A stretch of DNA of 64,000 nt from contig JAFJTR010000024.1 in assembly GCA_022559985.1 (NCBI GenBank), positions 186,001 through 250,000 on the forward strand. Reading direction: 5' to 3'. This stretch comes from Parastagonospora avenae f. sp. tritici 18332-5 (Eukaryota > Ascomycota > Dothideomycetes > Pleosporales > Phaeosphaeriaceae). The translations under genes were made by a program, and so were the position numbers. Below the pieces are notes generated by a model. The model searched no databases. It was not told the DNA's origin and worked only from the letters and a program-made list of their open reading frames with translations. Within the stretch, counting starts at the first letter, position 1. Each line of letters opens with the position of its first letter. This document shows, in pieces, positions 29,866 through 39,995 of this stretch.

Positions 29866-31778
29866 ATGGCGTCGCAAGCAAACCCCGTTCAGATTCCCAT
29901 CGGCGCCTTGTCAACCGCGTTCGTTGCGAATGTGAAAGTAAGTTAATCCACCCCACCCAGATGACATTCCATGGTAATCATGCGCGTCGCTTGCTCAGTA
30001 TCACTGCGACTGGCACTCAGTAGCTAACTCCTATGAAGCTCGCATTCGGCGAGTCACAGGAGGCAACGACCATCTTCGGCGCACTCAATGAGTTCCGACA
30101 AGGCAGAGCTCCGAAGAGAGATACTTTGTCAACGATCGCCGAGACTCTTGCCAACCATCAAGACCTCAAGCGCGATCTCCAGCACATATTCGACCACAAA
30201 GACGCACGATGGGGAGCTCGTGACTTCGACAACTTACCACTAGCACCAGTCGAGGACCCAACACCGAAGTTCCTCCAGCCAGTCCATCAGCCCCAGATGT
30301 ACCCTCCTTTCCCCTCAACTCCCTGGGACTCCGACAGCGGTCTCCTATCGACGTTCAGTCCGAGGGGTCTCAATGGCCTGTCCCGATATTCAACCTTCGC
30401 GCAGTCAGTTGTGCACCCAAAGCTCATGTCCCAGAACGAGCCCGGTTCTTCAAACACACCCGACCACGCTATGCTATCTTCGCCGTCTATCCCAGATCCT
30501 GATGGTCCACCGCGTGCGCAGCCCACATATCCCGGCATCGACCAAGCATCAGGCTTCCTACCTTACCCACATCCCAAACAAGACTTCGGCACGAATCTGT
30601 CACAGCCGGCGCAAGGCAACATGCCGCAAGAATCTTCGCACCTTGATTCGTGGTGGAGCGAGGATTGGTTTGGCCACCATCAAGGTAGAGGCCGAGCCAT
30701 GTCAACCCAGGAAATGAATGCACAGAGTCCTTTGACTGCCCCGCCCGCAGCGCCAGTCGTGGGATCCTCCGGACTGAACAGGATGGAAATGCCCATGGAT
30801 TTGCTAGACATCGGCATGCCGCCACCATCTATGAAGCGCAGCTGTGCTTCATCGTTCTTGCAGCCCAAAGCTGAAGGAGCTCAGGCTTCTGGTAACACAG
30901 TCCACGATTACAACATCAGAGAGAGCCAGGCAGCTTCCCCGCCTTCATCAAAGGCCTCGCGGGGTAGTGCTCCAATTGCTCGGAGAGGCAATGGCCAGTT
31001 CATACACAGTATATGTGGCAAGGGCTTTACGAGACGTCAAGCAGTCAAGAAGCACCATTGGGGAGACAAGCTCGACGACTTGGATACGACTACCGGATGC
31101 TGGGCTAAGCACGGGAAGCCAAACGTCCGCTGGAATGAAGACATTAGCTGCAAGGTTACGTCAAGGGTGCCTCCATTGCACTCCTATGGGTCGGGATCTG
31201 CGTCTGCAACATCCAATGCGCCGGCTGTTCCTGCCATAGTCCCAAACTACCGGAACACCACCCCAGGCCCCATGACCCTCATGCCTTACCATTCGCACGG
31301 GCTGCCCAAGACTGCTCCATCCTCTAGCAGTCCGTTCCAGAGCTTGTTGACTGCTGTCAACATCGCTGCAAGCATCGAGGAACCCACACCGAAAGGTCGC
31401 ATCGATTCACTAATTGTCTCTAACTTAGATGCACAGGCCAATGCAGCAGCGCCGGGACAATTTCGACCTACTTCAAGCTTTACTAATCAACACCTAGGCA
31501 ACAACGTCGAAAACAACGTTGAGCAGTACCACGGTTACTGGCCATCTCTGGGGTACAACTTTGGTGTTGGCTCGTCGTCCCCCGCACCTGAGCCAACGGG
31601 AAAGAGATTTTCTTCGCAACCGAACTTCATCGACCCTACCACGCCTGTCATGCCACCGATGGCCTCTGACCCAGTCTACAGGCACCAGCACAACTCCACG
31701 CAGCTCGACGAGGAGTCTGTGGCCGACCCCGGCTTCTTCCTAGATTCAGGACTTGACCAGAACTCTGGATCGGAGTAG
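29866..31778 (+). CDS. Low-complexity protein with a C2H2/C2HC-like finger, probable regulator
   Basis: Exons 29866-29937 and 30039-31778, with a 101-nt intron (GTAAGT...GCTAACT...GAAG), give 603 residues. The N-terminal 80 residues look folded (IFGALNEFRQGRAPKRDTL and a following basic helix). The middle is Pro/Ser/Gln-rich. A single zinc-finger-like segment at about 325-360 reads ICGKGFTRRQAVKKHHWG followed by CW, and resembles the degenerate finger of some ascomycete C2H2 regulators; the first Cys of the finger is not obvious. DNA binding and a regulatory role are inference. The C-terminus ends in an LDQNSG-type repeat cut by a TAG (see findings). Confidence 0.75.
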
Positions 31779-31859
31779 GGCTCAGGGCTTGGTCGGAACT
31801 CAGGGTTGGATCAGAATTCAGAACTGGATCAAAGCTCAGGATCGAGTGCTTCAGGATGA
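31741..31859 (+). repeat. Short tandem LDQNSG-type repeat across a stop codon
   Basis: Units of about 18-21 nt encode [LG][DG][QR][NS]S[GE] variants. The first lies before the TAG at 31776-31778, and three or four more continue in the same frame until a TGA at 31857-31859. Confidence 0.7.
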
Positions 31860-33014
31860 CCGAAGACCTAGCCTATGGCTTCGACGACGACGACGACGGC
31901 TTGGAGCGAGTTGGATGAGAGGTAGATACGCTTAGATGGAAAGAGAATGGAAGGCGACTGGGCAGCGAATGGATGATGCAACGTCTGTGTTTTTAGAAAT
32001 AAAGAAGACACGCTTGTTGGCCTGGGACGGACTGCCCTCGTCTTTTCGTACCTAGGAAATCACTTCACGATAGAAAAGCCACCAATCAAGAACTTGTATT
32101 GGAAGTACCTCGTGAGCAAATTAGCGGTAATCTTCTTCAACATCTGCATGTCTGGTGTCTCATCAAACTTGTCGGCCACTAACGTCGATGTCACTGGCAC
32201 TACAGTATGCGTGCGCCAGCTGCAGATTGTACAAGTAGAAGGATAGACATAGACAACTTGTGCAGGCCGCCTGAAATATTCTCTTCGAACAGGCAATGGC
32301 GTGCCCGGAGTCAGTACTGCTTGCAGTAGTCCGTCCCCAGCTTCTTCCACGCACCTGGTGGCGCTCACCCCGCGTAAGCACGGGCAGGGATGGGGCTGGT
32401 CAACCCCAGCCGGGGCTCCACATCTCAATTCAACCTTAACTGATCCATGCTTGTCATCGCATCACGCGAAGATATTCCGCGAATCGCTGTGCCCAGCTAA
32501 TTATCCGGTGCACTTTGTCCATTGGATCATGCACTATCGTGCCGCTCTGTGGCAGATGACGTCCGGAGTTTGGAAGCTACCCCAGCAGCTGTCGAGCTTG
32601 CGTTGCTGCATCGAACGAAACATAAACAACAACACAGCGCAGATCTAAGGTCAATTGAGATCGCACAGCTGGACATACCGACTTCCTAGGTGTACGACAA
32701 GCCACAAGCCTCTAGATCGCTCCGTCGTAGCGTTGTGTTCCTGCAGTGGTCATGAAGCCTTTTTGCCGAGAGCGGCACACCGTTCCTCGGGAACTGGGAC
32801 CAACCCCCGGATTCCAACCTCCAATGAGATAGCGCCTGCGAAAGCTACGGGTGAAAGACAGAAGAACAGGAACCTGGTTCGAAGGGTCCGGGAGCATGCG
32901 TACGTGCACTAGCTTACCCTTCTCCATATAAACAACAGAGCTCCCTGCCCTGTGAGCTTCTCCACCTCGTCGCTTCATACCACTTCCCCACAATCGCGAT
33001 TGACAAGTGCAAAG
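31779..33014. other. Long intergenic region upstream of aldose 1-epimerase
   Basis: About 1.2 kb. The first 80 bp extend the LDQNSG repeat. Overlapping frames on both strands at 32060-32912 do not resemble proteins and lack introns of the local type. The last 100 bp are pyrimidine-rich and probably the core promoter of the epimerase. Confidence 0.45.
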
Positions 33015-34292
33015 ATGTGGACTTCTTCTCTGCTGTCGCTGTTTGCGGCTACTGCGTTTGCACAGTACGCCACGCCATCCAATGGCTCGCTTGGCCCTGA
33101 CGCCGATGGCAAGTACGAGATCTCCTCCGAGGGCATTCGCGCGCACTTTATCCCATATGGTGCGTCCGTGTCCAACTTGTTCATCAAGGGCAAGGATGGT
33201 GTCGAGCGCGATGTCGTTCTTGGCTTCGACAAGGCGATTGATTACGAGGGCAAAGTGCACCCGCATTTGGGCGGCGTCCCCGGCCGGTACGCCAACCGTA
33301 TCAAGAACAGCACGTTCGAGATCGACGGCGAGCGATACAACATCCTGCCCAACGAGAACAACAACAACAACACTTTGCATGGTGGACCCAACGGCTGGGA
33401 TTACCGCAACTTTACTGTTGTCTCGCACACCAAGGACTCTATCACTTTCTCGATTATCGACCCAGATGGCGAGCAAGGTTTCCCCGGCGAGGTCATCAGC
33501 TATGTCACTTACACTATGACCCCGAACACATGGAAGATCAAGATCGTGGCCATGGCGACTACCAAGAAGACCCCTATTATGCTGACATCCCACGTAAGTG
33601 ATCCGCATAACTTGGTGATCTAGACGAAAGGCTGACCCTGGTAGACCTACTGGAATCTCGATGGCTTCGCCAACCCCGATACGCCACTTGCACTAAACCA
33701 CACTTTCCACCTCCCATACTCTGGTCAGCGTATCGGTGTGGACAACATCCTCATCCCTGATGGCACTATCCTGCCGAACGCACCGTACTCCGTGAACGAC
33801 TTCTGGACCGCGCCCAAGCAAATTGGTGCTAACTACACCTCTCCCGAACTCCTCGGCAACTGCGGTTTCAACTGCACTGGTTACGACAACTGCTACCTTG
33901 TCAACCGTGCTCAGAACGGCCCCTACGACTGGCGCCAGACTGGACCCGTCGCATCGCTTTCCAGCGCGTGGTCCGGCATCAAGATCGACATCTACTCGGA
34001 CCAGGAGGCATTCCAGATGTACAGCTGCCCCGGTCAGGATGGTACGTATTTCCAACTACTCGCACTAATTCATTGCTAATTATACACAGGCACTCTCCCC
34101 ATCAAGAAGACGCAAGGTGTAGAGGGCCGCGCCGCCTTCGTGCAGAAGAACGGCTGCGTCGTCATGGAAGTTCAGGACTGGATCGCCGCGATCAATGTGC
34201 CAGAGTGGCAGCGCGAGAGCAAGCAAATCTTCGGCCCCAACAGCAAGACCTACACTCTTGAGGCCGATTACGTTTTCTCGACTACGAAATAA
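33015..34292 (+). CDS. Secreted aldose 1-epimerase (galactose mutarotase family)
   Basis: Exons 33015-33593, 33645-34041 and 34090-34292, with introns of 51 and 48 nt, give 392 residues. A signal peptide is visible at residues 1-16 (MWTSSLLSLFAATAFA), so secretion is expected. Mutarotase features: GASVSNLFIKGKDG, DVVLGFD, HPHLGGVPGRYANRI with the substrate-binding Arg, NTLHGG, and SHTYWNLDG created exactly at the first splice junction. The enzyme interconverts alpha and beta anomers of sugars; a secreted form suggests action on extracellular hexoses released from plant or other polysaccharides (inference). Several N-glycosylation sequons are present. Confidence 0.9.
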
Positions 34293-34612
34293 ATAACGCC
34301 ACTTGGAGGAGTGATTGACTTGGACGAACTAATAGGTCTGAATAATCATGTGCTTGAGATCTAGATAGGCATCTTTAATAGATGTAGTAATGGTAATGAA
34401 ATTCTTACTCTATCACCTCTCTGTCCGCTCGTTACTTTCGTATTCTCGGCTCTACGTGCGTGTAGACGCGTTGACTTGCACCTCGTGTTGAACTTTCACA
34501 CTTGATCTCGACAACTACATCTATCTTTCTTTCGTTCATCCTGCTCCCTGAACCTTCCTTTGATCCTCCTGCGCTCTGAAACGCTCTCACTCACTACTCA
34601 CCACAAAGAAAT
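34293..34612. promoter_or_regulatory. Intergenic/promoter region
   Basis: 320 bp between tandem genes. The last 150 bp are strongly pyrimidine-rich (CT-rich) up to the ATG, a usual fungal promoter feature. Confidence 0.4.
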
Positions 34613-36856
34613 ATGTTCGCCATGGACGACAGCGAAAAACGTGGCGATCCAGGGCCAAATACCGCTAATTCGGCGCACGACAATGCTTTACAGAGCCCCA
34701 TTCACCTCTCAGCGCTCACTGCGCCTAGCTCGGTATCATCACTGACGTATTCGCCACCAACTGCTGCCTTTGAAACCCTCACACTCGATGCAAAAGCTGC
34801 GCCGCCGCGCTCAGCAAAATCCGCGAACATGAATTACTACCCGGACTCCATGTACGCCGACAATGATATCCTAGACGCTCCTCCGGCCGACCTCCACTCC
34901 AAGCGTCTCACCGAGACCCCCCTCTATAGCCGGGCCGCAGCCATGGCCACCGTCCCACGCGCTTTCAGCGCCACAAAAAAGCTGCAACAAGTCCTCGGCA
35001 TAAATGGGAACAAGCCGGAGCCGTACACTCGCCCACCGCTGATGCCGCAGGATCTCGAGCAGCGGTTCCTAGCCAGTCTGCAAGAGTACGGCGTCGATGT
35101 CGATCTGCTGATGGGAGAGAAAATGAGCCAAGCCGCAAGGAGGCAGAAGAAGATGGGCGTCGGAGATGAACTTTGTAAGTCGGTGCTGGAGATGATCAAG
35201 GAGGAGAAGGAGAGTCCGGTTAGCACTACGCATTTGCAGGAGGGTATGTATGGGTTGAATGTGGGATTGACGATTAACCCGCCGGTATGGAATTTGGGTT
35301 ACAAGGCTGTGTCAGGCTCGGCGGAGCGACCGTACAGCGCACCTTGTGGAGGTAACGACGACTTCGAAGACACCGGGTACAGTTATGATCCATACATTGG
35401 CTATGGTTCGACTACCGCTTTACAGGACAGCCAGCGATTTTGCCCGATCAGCGCGTCGGCAGCAGACACCCAACGGGTCTTTGGACAGACCTATGGACCA
35501 CATATGGCCTCATATGCTCCTACTACTCACAACTCTGATTACGACTGGATTGGTGCAGGAGACAAGCTGCCACAACGTTCCAGCAGTCTAGCAAACATAT
35601 CTCAGTTCACTGGAGAGCAACAAGCGCCCTACTTTCACCATGTCATACCTACCCAAGCTCGCAACTCGTACGACTTGCCCAAGCGCATCAGCAGTGTTCC
35701 GACAGTGCTATTTCCGCCGCCGCGAGTCGAGCAGCAAATGTCATGGGACTTTATACAAACTGTTACCGGTGACATCACCCCGCAGACCTTCGCGCTTGGT
35801 GGGTTTCCTGCTAGTTGCACCAACGAAGAGGGCGTCTATCCGATGCGGCCCAAGTCACGAGGAGGACTGGTACCCCAGATCATGGTACAGGAAGCATCGC
35901 CTAGAAAAATGCCACCTCCCACGAGTAAGAAGCGCCGCGCAAGCTCACAGGCAGTACCTCCGGCAAAAGCTCGAGCTTCTGAAAACACTGTCGGTCTACC
36001 CATCCTTCCCGCCAACCTGGAGATATTATGGAAAGTCAAGTTTCCCGGCAACACGTACGCCTTGTTGACCACGATGCTCACCTGGTCCCTCAATATGCGC
36101 CGTCTCTCCAACCTCATCCCCGATCCCAAAGCCTTCTCGATCAACGGCGCCTTCCCATACCTCGTCGAGCCGCCCGTCTACCAGAAACTCGTCTCCGTCT
36201 CCTTCTACGACACGAGCGTTACTCCGCACAAGGAACTCCGCTTTCTGGGCCCCGACGACTGCGCAGAAATGACCTACAACGAAGTCGACACCTTCGCCTA
36301 CCCAGACGACACTGCCGCAGCATCCGGCAATTCTTCTAAAGCCGATGCAGTTAAGCGCGCCCTAGGTATGAACACCACCTGCGCTCAAACTACGGATTAC
36401 AAAAACATGTCCATGCCCGACCGCGCCGGCACAGGCGAAGGCCGATGGTCCTACATCCTCTTCCGCGCGCACCCCCCACCCACTCAATCCTCCCATACGC
36501 CACCGCACTGCATACTCGCCTGGCCCACGCACGTCACAACGAACTCATCAGAGTGTCTGCACACTATCTATCCCGACAGGCCGTCCGCGCCGCGCCACTT
36601 CTCCTCGCTGCAGAATGTCGCGGTGTCGATGCGGCTGCAGCAGAGTCTGCGGGCGGCGAGTAGTGAGCAGTTACCCGAGGCGAGGCTGGTACATATGGAG
36701 GGCGCTGTCACGCTGAAGAGAAAGGTGCTGAAGATGGAGAAGCCGGGGGGCATGCCGCTTGTGGAGGGGTATAGGGTTGATGTTAGGAAGTGGGAGGGGT
36801 GGATGGAGGCGGTGGGGAAGGGGAAGGGGAAGATTATGATGTGGATGGAGAGATGA
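34613..36856 (+). CDS. Unidentified 747-residue protein
   Basis: A long uninterrupted frame on which I recognise no family. The N-terminal 100 residues are disordered; about 100-230 is helical and charged (ATKKLQQVLGINGNKPEPYT, MPQDLEQRFLASLQEYGVDVD). The middle is Ser/Tyr/Pro-rich. The C-terminal third looks folded: LPANLEILWKVKFPGNTYAL, then PAFSINGAFPYLVEPPVYQ-like sequence, and a basic stretch KKRRAS (about 440) could be a nuclear signal. Composition suggests a nuclear or regulatory protein, but no function is claimed. A GTAAGT at 35174 is not used, because excision would break the frame. Confidence 0.75.
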   Translation: MFAMDDSEKRGDPGPNTANSAHDNALQSPIHLSALTAPSSVSSLTYSPPTAAFETLTLDAKAAPPRSAKSANMNYYPDSMYADNDILDAPPADLHSKRLTETPLYSRAAAMATVPRAFSATKKLQQVLGINGNKPEPYTRPPLMPQDLEQRFLASLQEYGVDVDLLMGEKMSQAARRQKKMGVGDELCKSVLEMIKEEKESPVSTTHLQEGMYGLNVGLTINPPVWNLGYKAVSGSAERPYSAPCGGNDDFEDTGYSYDPYIGYGSTTALQDSQRFCPISASAADTQRVFGQTYGPHMASYAPTTHNSDYDWIGAGDKLPQRSSSLANISQFTGEQQAPYFHHVIPTQARNSYDLPKRISSVPTVLFPPPRVEQQMSWDFIQTVTGDITPQTFALGGFPASCTNEEGVYPMRPKSRGGLVPQIMVQEASPRKMPPPTSKKRRASSQAVPPAKARASENTVGLPILPANLEILWKVKFPGNTYALLTTMLTWSLNMRRLSNLIPDPKAFSINGAFPYLVEPPVYQKLVSVSFYDTSVTPHKELRFLGPDDCAEMTYNEVDTFAYPDDTAAASGNSSKADAVKRALGMNTTCAQTTDYKNMSMPDRAGTGEGRWSYILFRAHPPPTQSSHTPPHCILAWPTHVTTNSSECLHTIYPDRPSAPRHFSSLQNVAVSMRLQQSLRAASSEQLPEARLVHMEGAVTLKRKVLKMEKPGGMPLVEGYRVDVRKWEGWMEAVGKGKGKIMMWMER

Positions 36857-37885
36857 GGCTGATTCATGGTATTGAAAAGTGCGTAAAAGAGCGTGCGGGC
36901 TCATGGTTGTTGTCAATTGGGAGGGGTGCTGCCGTGCTGGAAGACAAATGGCACTTCGATCTCGATGACGGTTCAACGACAGATATAATGGCCCCAGAGA
37001 GACAAATACAGATTCCTCAGTTGAGACCAATCGGGCTTTTAGTTGACTTGTACCTTGGGTCCAAGTAGTCACAATTAGAAGAGAGTGCATAGGACCACAG
37101 AGCTCAACGTAACAGTCTCGTCCAACTCGCGATGCATAATCGACCCCAAAAACTGTTCGCCCCATCTGCCACCACGTCAACGTTAGCTTGCATTATACAT
37201 GAGATCGGATGTCACAGTCGGTGTGGAGAGAGGAGAACATGAGAGTCGAGAATGCAATCGCCGATGGTCATGTGAAATGTGCCAGCGTCAAGCGTCGTGA
37301 GAGGACTGCCACTAAGGGGCAGAGAGGCATACGGCTTTCGACAGGGTACTTCCGCGCTAGGGATTGCGAATGCAGTATGCAAAAGTATGGACAAAATTCG
37401 CGGGAGCGGCATAATATCAGCAGGGTTCTGCAACGCTGGAAAGCCAATCTGCAACAAGGCAAACGTTGCTGCATTATGAGAGGGCCAGGGAACTCCAATA
37501 AGCTTGAAGTCTGCCGGACAATTTCCGATCAAAGCAACATAACACGCCATGAGCTGCCATTTCTGTGTGGCGACGATAGGGCTCTGAGAAGCGGGCCACA
37601 AGGCAGATTGAGAGCTGGAGGACCTCGCCGATTTTGGGCTAGTCTCATGGACTTCATTCGTCAATCGTAACCGACAAGAATCATGGAAATGCATCGTGGG
37701 GATCGGGCGTTGCTTGATGCGGCAGAGAGAGGGAAGCGATGAAGTTGAGCTGCTGCAAGTTCCTATTGGGCAGAGGTACGTACCATTATGCCTCTTCCAG
37801 CCTTGTCCAAAACATGTACTATTCGTGTCTTTAATACATGCCCTGACGGCTATGGCGGATCCGCCGTTACTCATCGGCCCCAAAC
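36857..37885. other. Intergenic region upstream of the first TM-C2H2 gene
   Basis: About 1 kb. Overlapping open frames occur on both strands (about 37209-37670 plus, 37212-37892 minus), but neither looks like a real protein and the minus one runs through the conserved promoter block at 37787-37808. Confidence 0.4.
37787..37808 (+). promoter_or_regulatory. Conserved upstream block of the TM-C2H2 pair, copy 1
   Basis: TATGCCTCTTCCAGCCTTGT and two more bases lie about 80-100 bp before the ATG at 37886. A near-identical block sits at a similar distance before the paralogue (39887-39909). Confidence 0.5.
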
Positions 37886-39284
37886 ATGGCAATTATTCTT
37901 AGAGCCACGGAGACCGTCCAGGACTCTGCCCCATTCACTTCAAAAACCTCCACAGCACTTACGCGAGCTATCATAGCGGCCGCAGTTGGTAGCATTGCTT
38001 CTTTAGTCTTAATATTAGTGCTCCTTGTAGTCTTGTGTGTCCATTACACACCAGCATCAAAAGATCGTATCAACGGAGCCCGAAATAGGGGCCGATTCCA
38101 CCGCGATGATGGGACGACACTGCGGCCAACTTGGCCCAAGGGGCCATGGCGAAGCTCGCAAGAGTCCAAAGAAGTTACTTGGGCAGAATTACTTCGTCCA
38201 GACCAGCTGCTCGCTGACCGAAGAGCGCGACGTGTGTTCCGATGGAGATGGCGCAGTGTTGTCCGCGAGGAACAGCATATAATTCCACGATACGCATCAC
38301 CACAGCAATCACTCAACAGCTCATCAACATTACCTGATATTGCCTCCGGGCTCCCAATCCAGGCTCCTTTGTCTTCGATCGTCATCGAGCAATTGGCTCC
38401 AGGAAGAGCGCTTCTATCCGAGCTTTCTCCAACGCACTGGCCTTTGGAACAGATCTCAAGGCACTTCAAAGTTCAATTGATCCGCGACATTCTCAGTCCG
38501 TCATGTAAGCTCGATAAACTCTCATCGCAAGCCAGACTAACGAATTGCAGCTGAGCAGTCACTGTCCTTGACTGTCTTCCCTGCCCGAATCGACACAGAA
38601 GCCCGTTGCGTTGAGCCACGTGAGGTCGAGTGGGGTCCAAATCCAGTCATACAGAGGCATCTCATACGCAATCTGCCGGAGCATTTTATTTCTGAATCGA
38701 GCGCTGGACAAATTTCTCCCGCAATGGCTGAAAGAAATCACCGATACGAATCAGCAGGTACATACGTTTATCCCGAATCGTCCAACGCCGGGATGCCAGC
38801 TGCATCTTCGCCAGGAAATTACAGTTCGACGCATGACAGCACGCCTCTATATTCTCCCATGATGAGCTCGGAAGCCAGTCCATCCGAGTCAGGCATGAGT
38901 GCCGAAACAGTCTCTCCATCAAGCACATTCAGCGGCGAAGGCGCATCGCCTCTAGCTCAGTATGATGCCAACGCAGACCAGGCATGTACATGCCGAACCT
39001 GTGGTCGCGTTTTCCGCACGGCAGGTCTCCAAAGGATCCACTATAACCGAAAGCATAATCTCCGCTATACTTGCCAGGAGTGCAACAAGGCTTTTGGGCT
39101 TAGGAAAGACCTGGAGCGCCATGAGTTGTCGGTTCACCAGAAACACCTTAGTTCAACTCCAGCGCATACCTGCCCGCATGAGGGATGTGCGACTCCGGGC
39201 AAGAAGTTCCCGCGGAAGGATAATTGGCGAAGACATGTTAACAAGTGCAAGGAGACTTTGGCTGTCAAAGCCATGAGACGATGA
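37886..39284 (+). CDS. Membrane-anchored C2H2 zinc-finger protein, paralogue 1
   Basis: Exons 37886-38504 and 38551-39284, with a 46-nt intron (GTAAGC...GACTAAC...GCAG), give 450 residues. A single strong transmembrane segment spans about residues 27-52 (IIAAAVGSIASLVLILVLLV), followed by positive residues, so the long C-terminal part should face the cytosol. Three zinc fingers end the protein: CRTCGRVFRTAGLQRIHYNRKH, but the key residues are C-x2-C...H-x4-H; then CQECNKAFGLRKDLERHELSVH with the same pattern; then CPHEGCATPGKKFPRKDNWRRHVNKC with C2HC ligands. Between lies a Ser/Pro-rich linker. The join of TM and fingers depends on one clear intron. Function is unknown; a membrane-tethered transcription factor released by proteolysis is one possibility. 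It is a tandem paralogue of the next gene. Confidence 0.78.
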
Positions 39285-39995
39285 TTGGTATCGGAGCGTT
39301 TGGTGGGCAAAGTCACCGGAGGTTGGTGTTTCCAGATTGTGACTGCAAGTGAGGAGGGCTGGGTGGCATGGATGATCCGAAAAGTGCAGCGTGTGATGTT
39401 ACAGGGAAATTGTGGATAGACATGAGGTTTTATTCAACAAATTTTGAATATTTTCCTTTGTGTTCGTGGTTGTGTTCGCTTTGTTGGGAGAGATTGTCGC
39501 AGTCCTGCTGTGCTTTATGATTCGACAATTTTCCTTTTTGCCTTTACGTATGGTGGAAAAAGCAAGTCTAGGAGCGGAAAGACCTGATTGGCAGTCTCGA
39601 TTGGTGTTATTCCAGTAGAAAGATGGTATTGTCGTGGTCGGGGCAATGTCGGCTCGTGTAGCGATGTCGGTGGCCAAATGTGAAGGACGCTGCAGCCAAG
39701 ATCTGGTGGACCAATTGAATCTTACTGGGATCACGTTTCTCAGCAGATCCGGTGATACAAAGCTCGTCCGGTGAGGACGGATATGCATGTGGCGTAATGT
39801 ACCGGTCTGTAGGTTGATGAAGTTACAGTGCTGCAGCCACCTGTAGTCGTGATTGGCTGCGCACGGTATCAGTGTACTATCATCAGTATGCCTCTTTCAA
39901 GCCTCGTCCTCATTTTTAACAACCGATCTTACGCCATTTAGACTTGCCTTGACCCAAGGAGATCCATACGAGTCTCGTCTTCACCGAATTACACG
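39285..39995. other. Intergenic region between the TM-C2H2 paralogues
   Basis: 711 bp holding the 3' flank of paralogue 1 and the promoter of paralogue 2, with the conserved block at 39887-39909. No coding signal. Confidence 0.5.
39887..39909 (+). promoter_or_regulatory. Conserved upstream block of the TM-C2H2 pair, copy 2
   Basis: TATGCCTCTTTCAAGCCTCG and three more bases lie about 87-109 bp before the ATG at 39996. They match the block before paralogue 1 with few changes. Confidence 0.5.

Noticed and set aside
32060..32912. Several 70-120 codon frames upstream of the epimerase
   Set aside because: They overlap on both strands, share no features with known proteins, and lack the local intron signals.
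35174..35238. GTAAGT...TTGCAG intron in the 34.6-kb gene
   Set aside because: 65 nt would break the long frame, and the segment itself reads as a normal charged helix.
37212..37892. 226-codon minus-strand frame
   Set aside because: Overlaps the conserved promoter block and start of the TM-C2H2 gene; composition is not protein-like.
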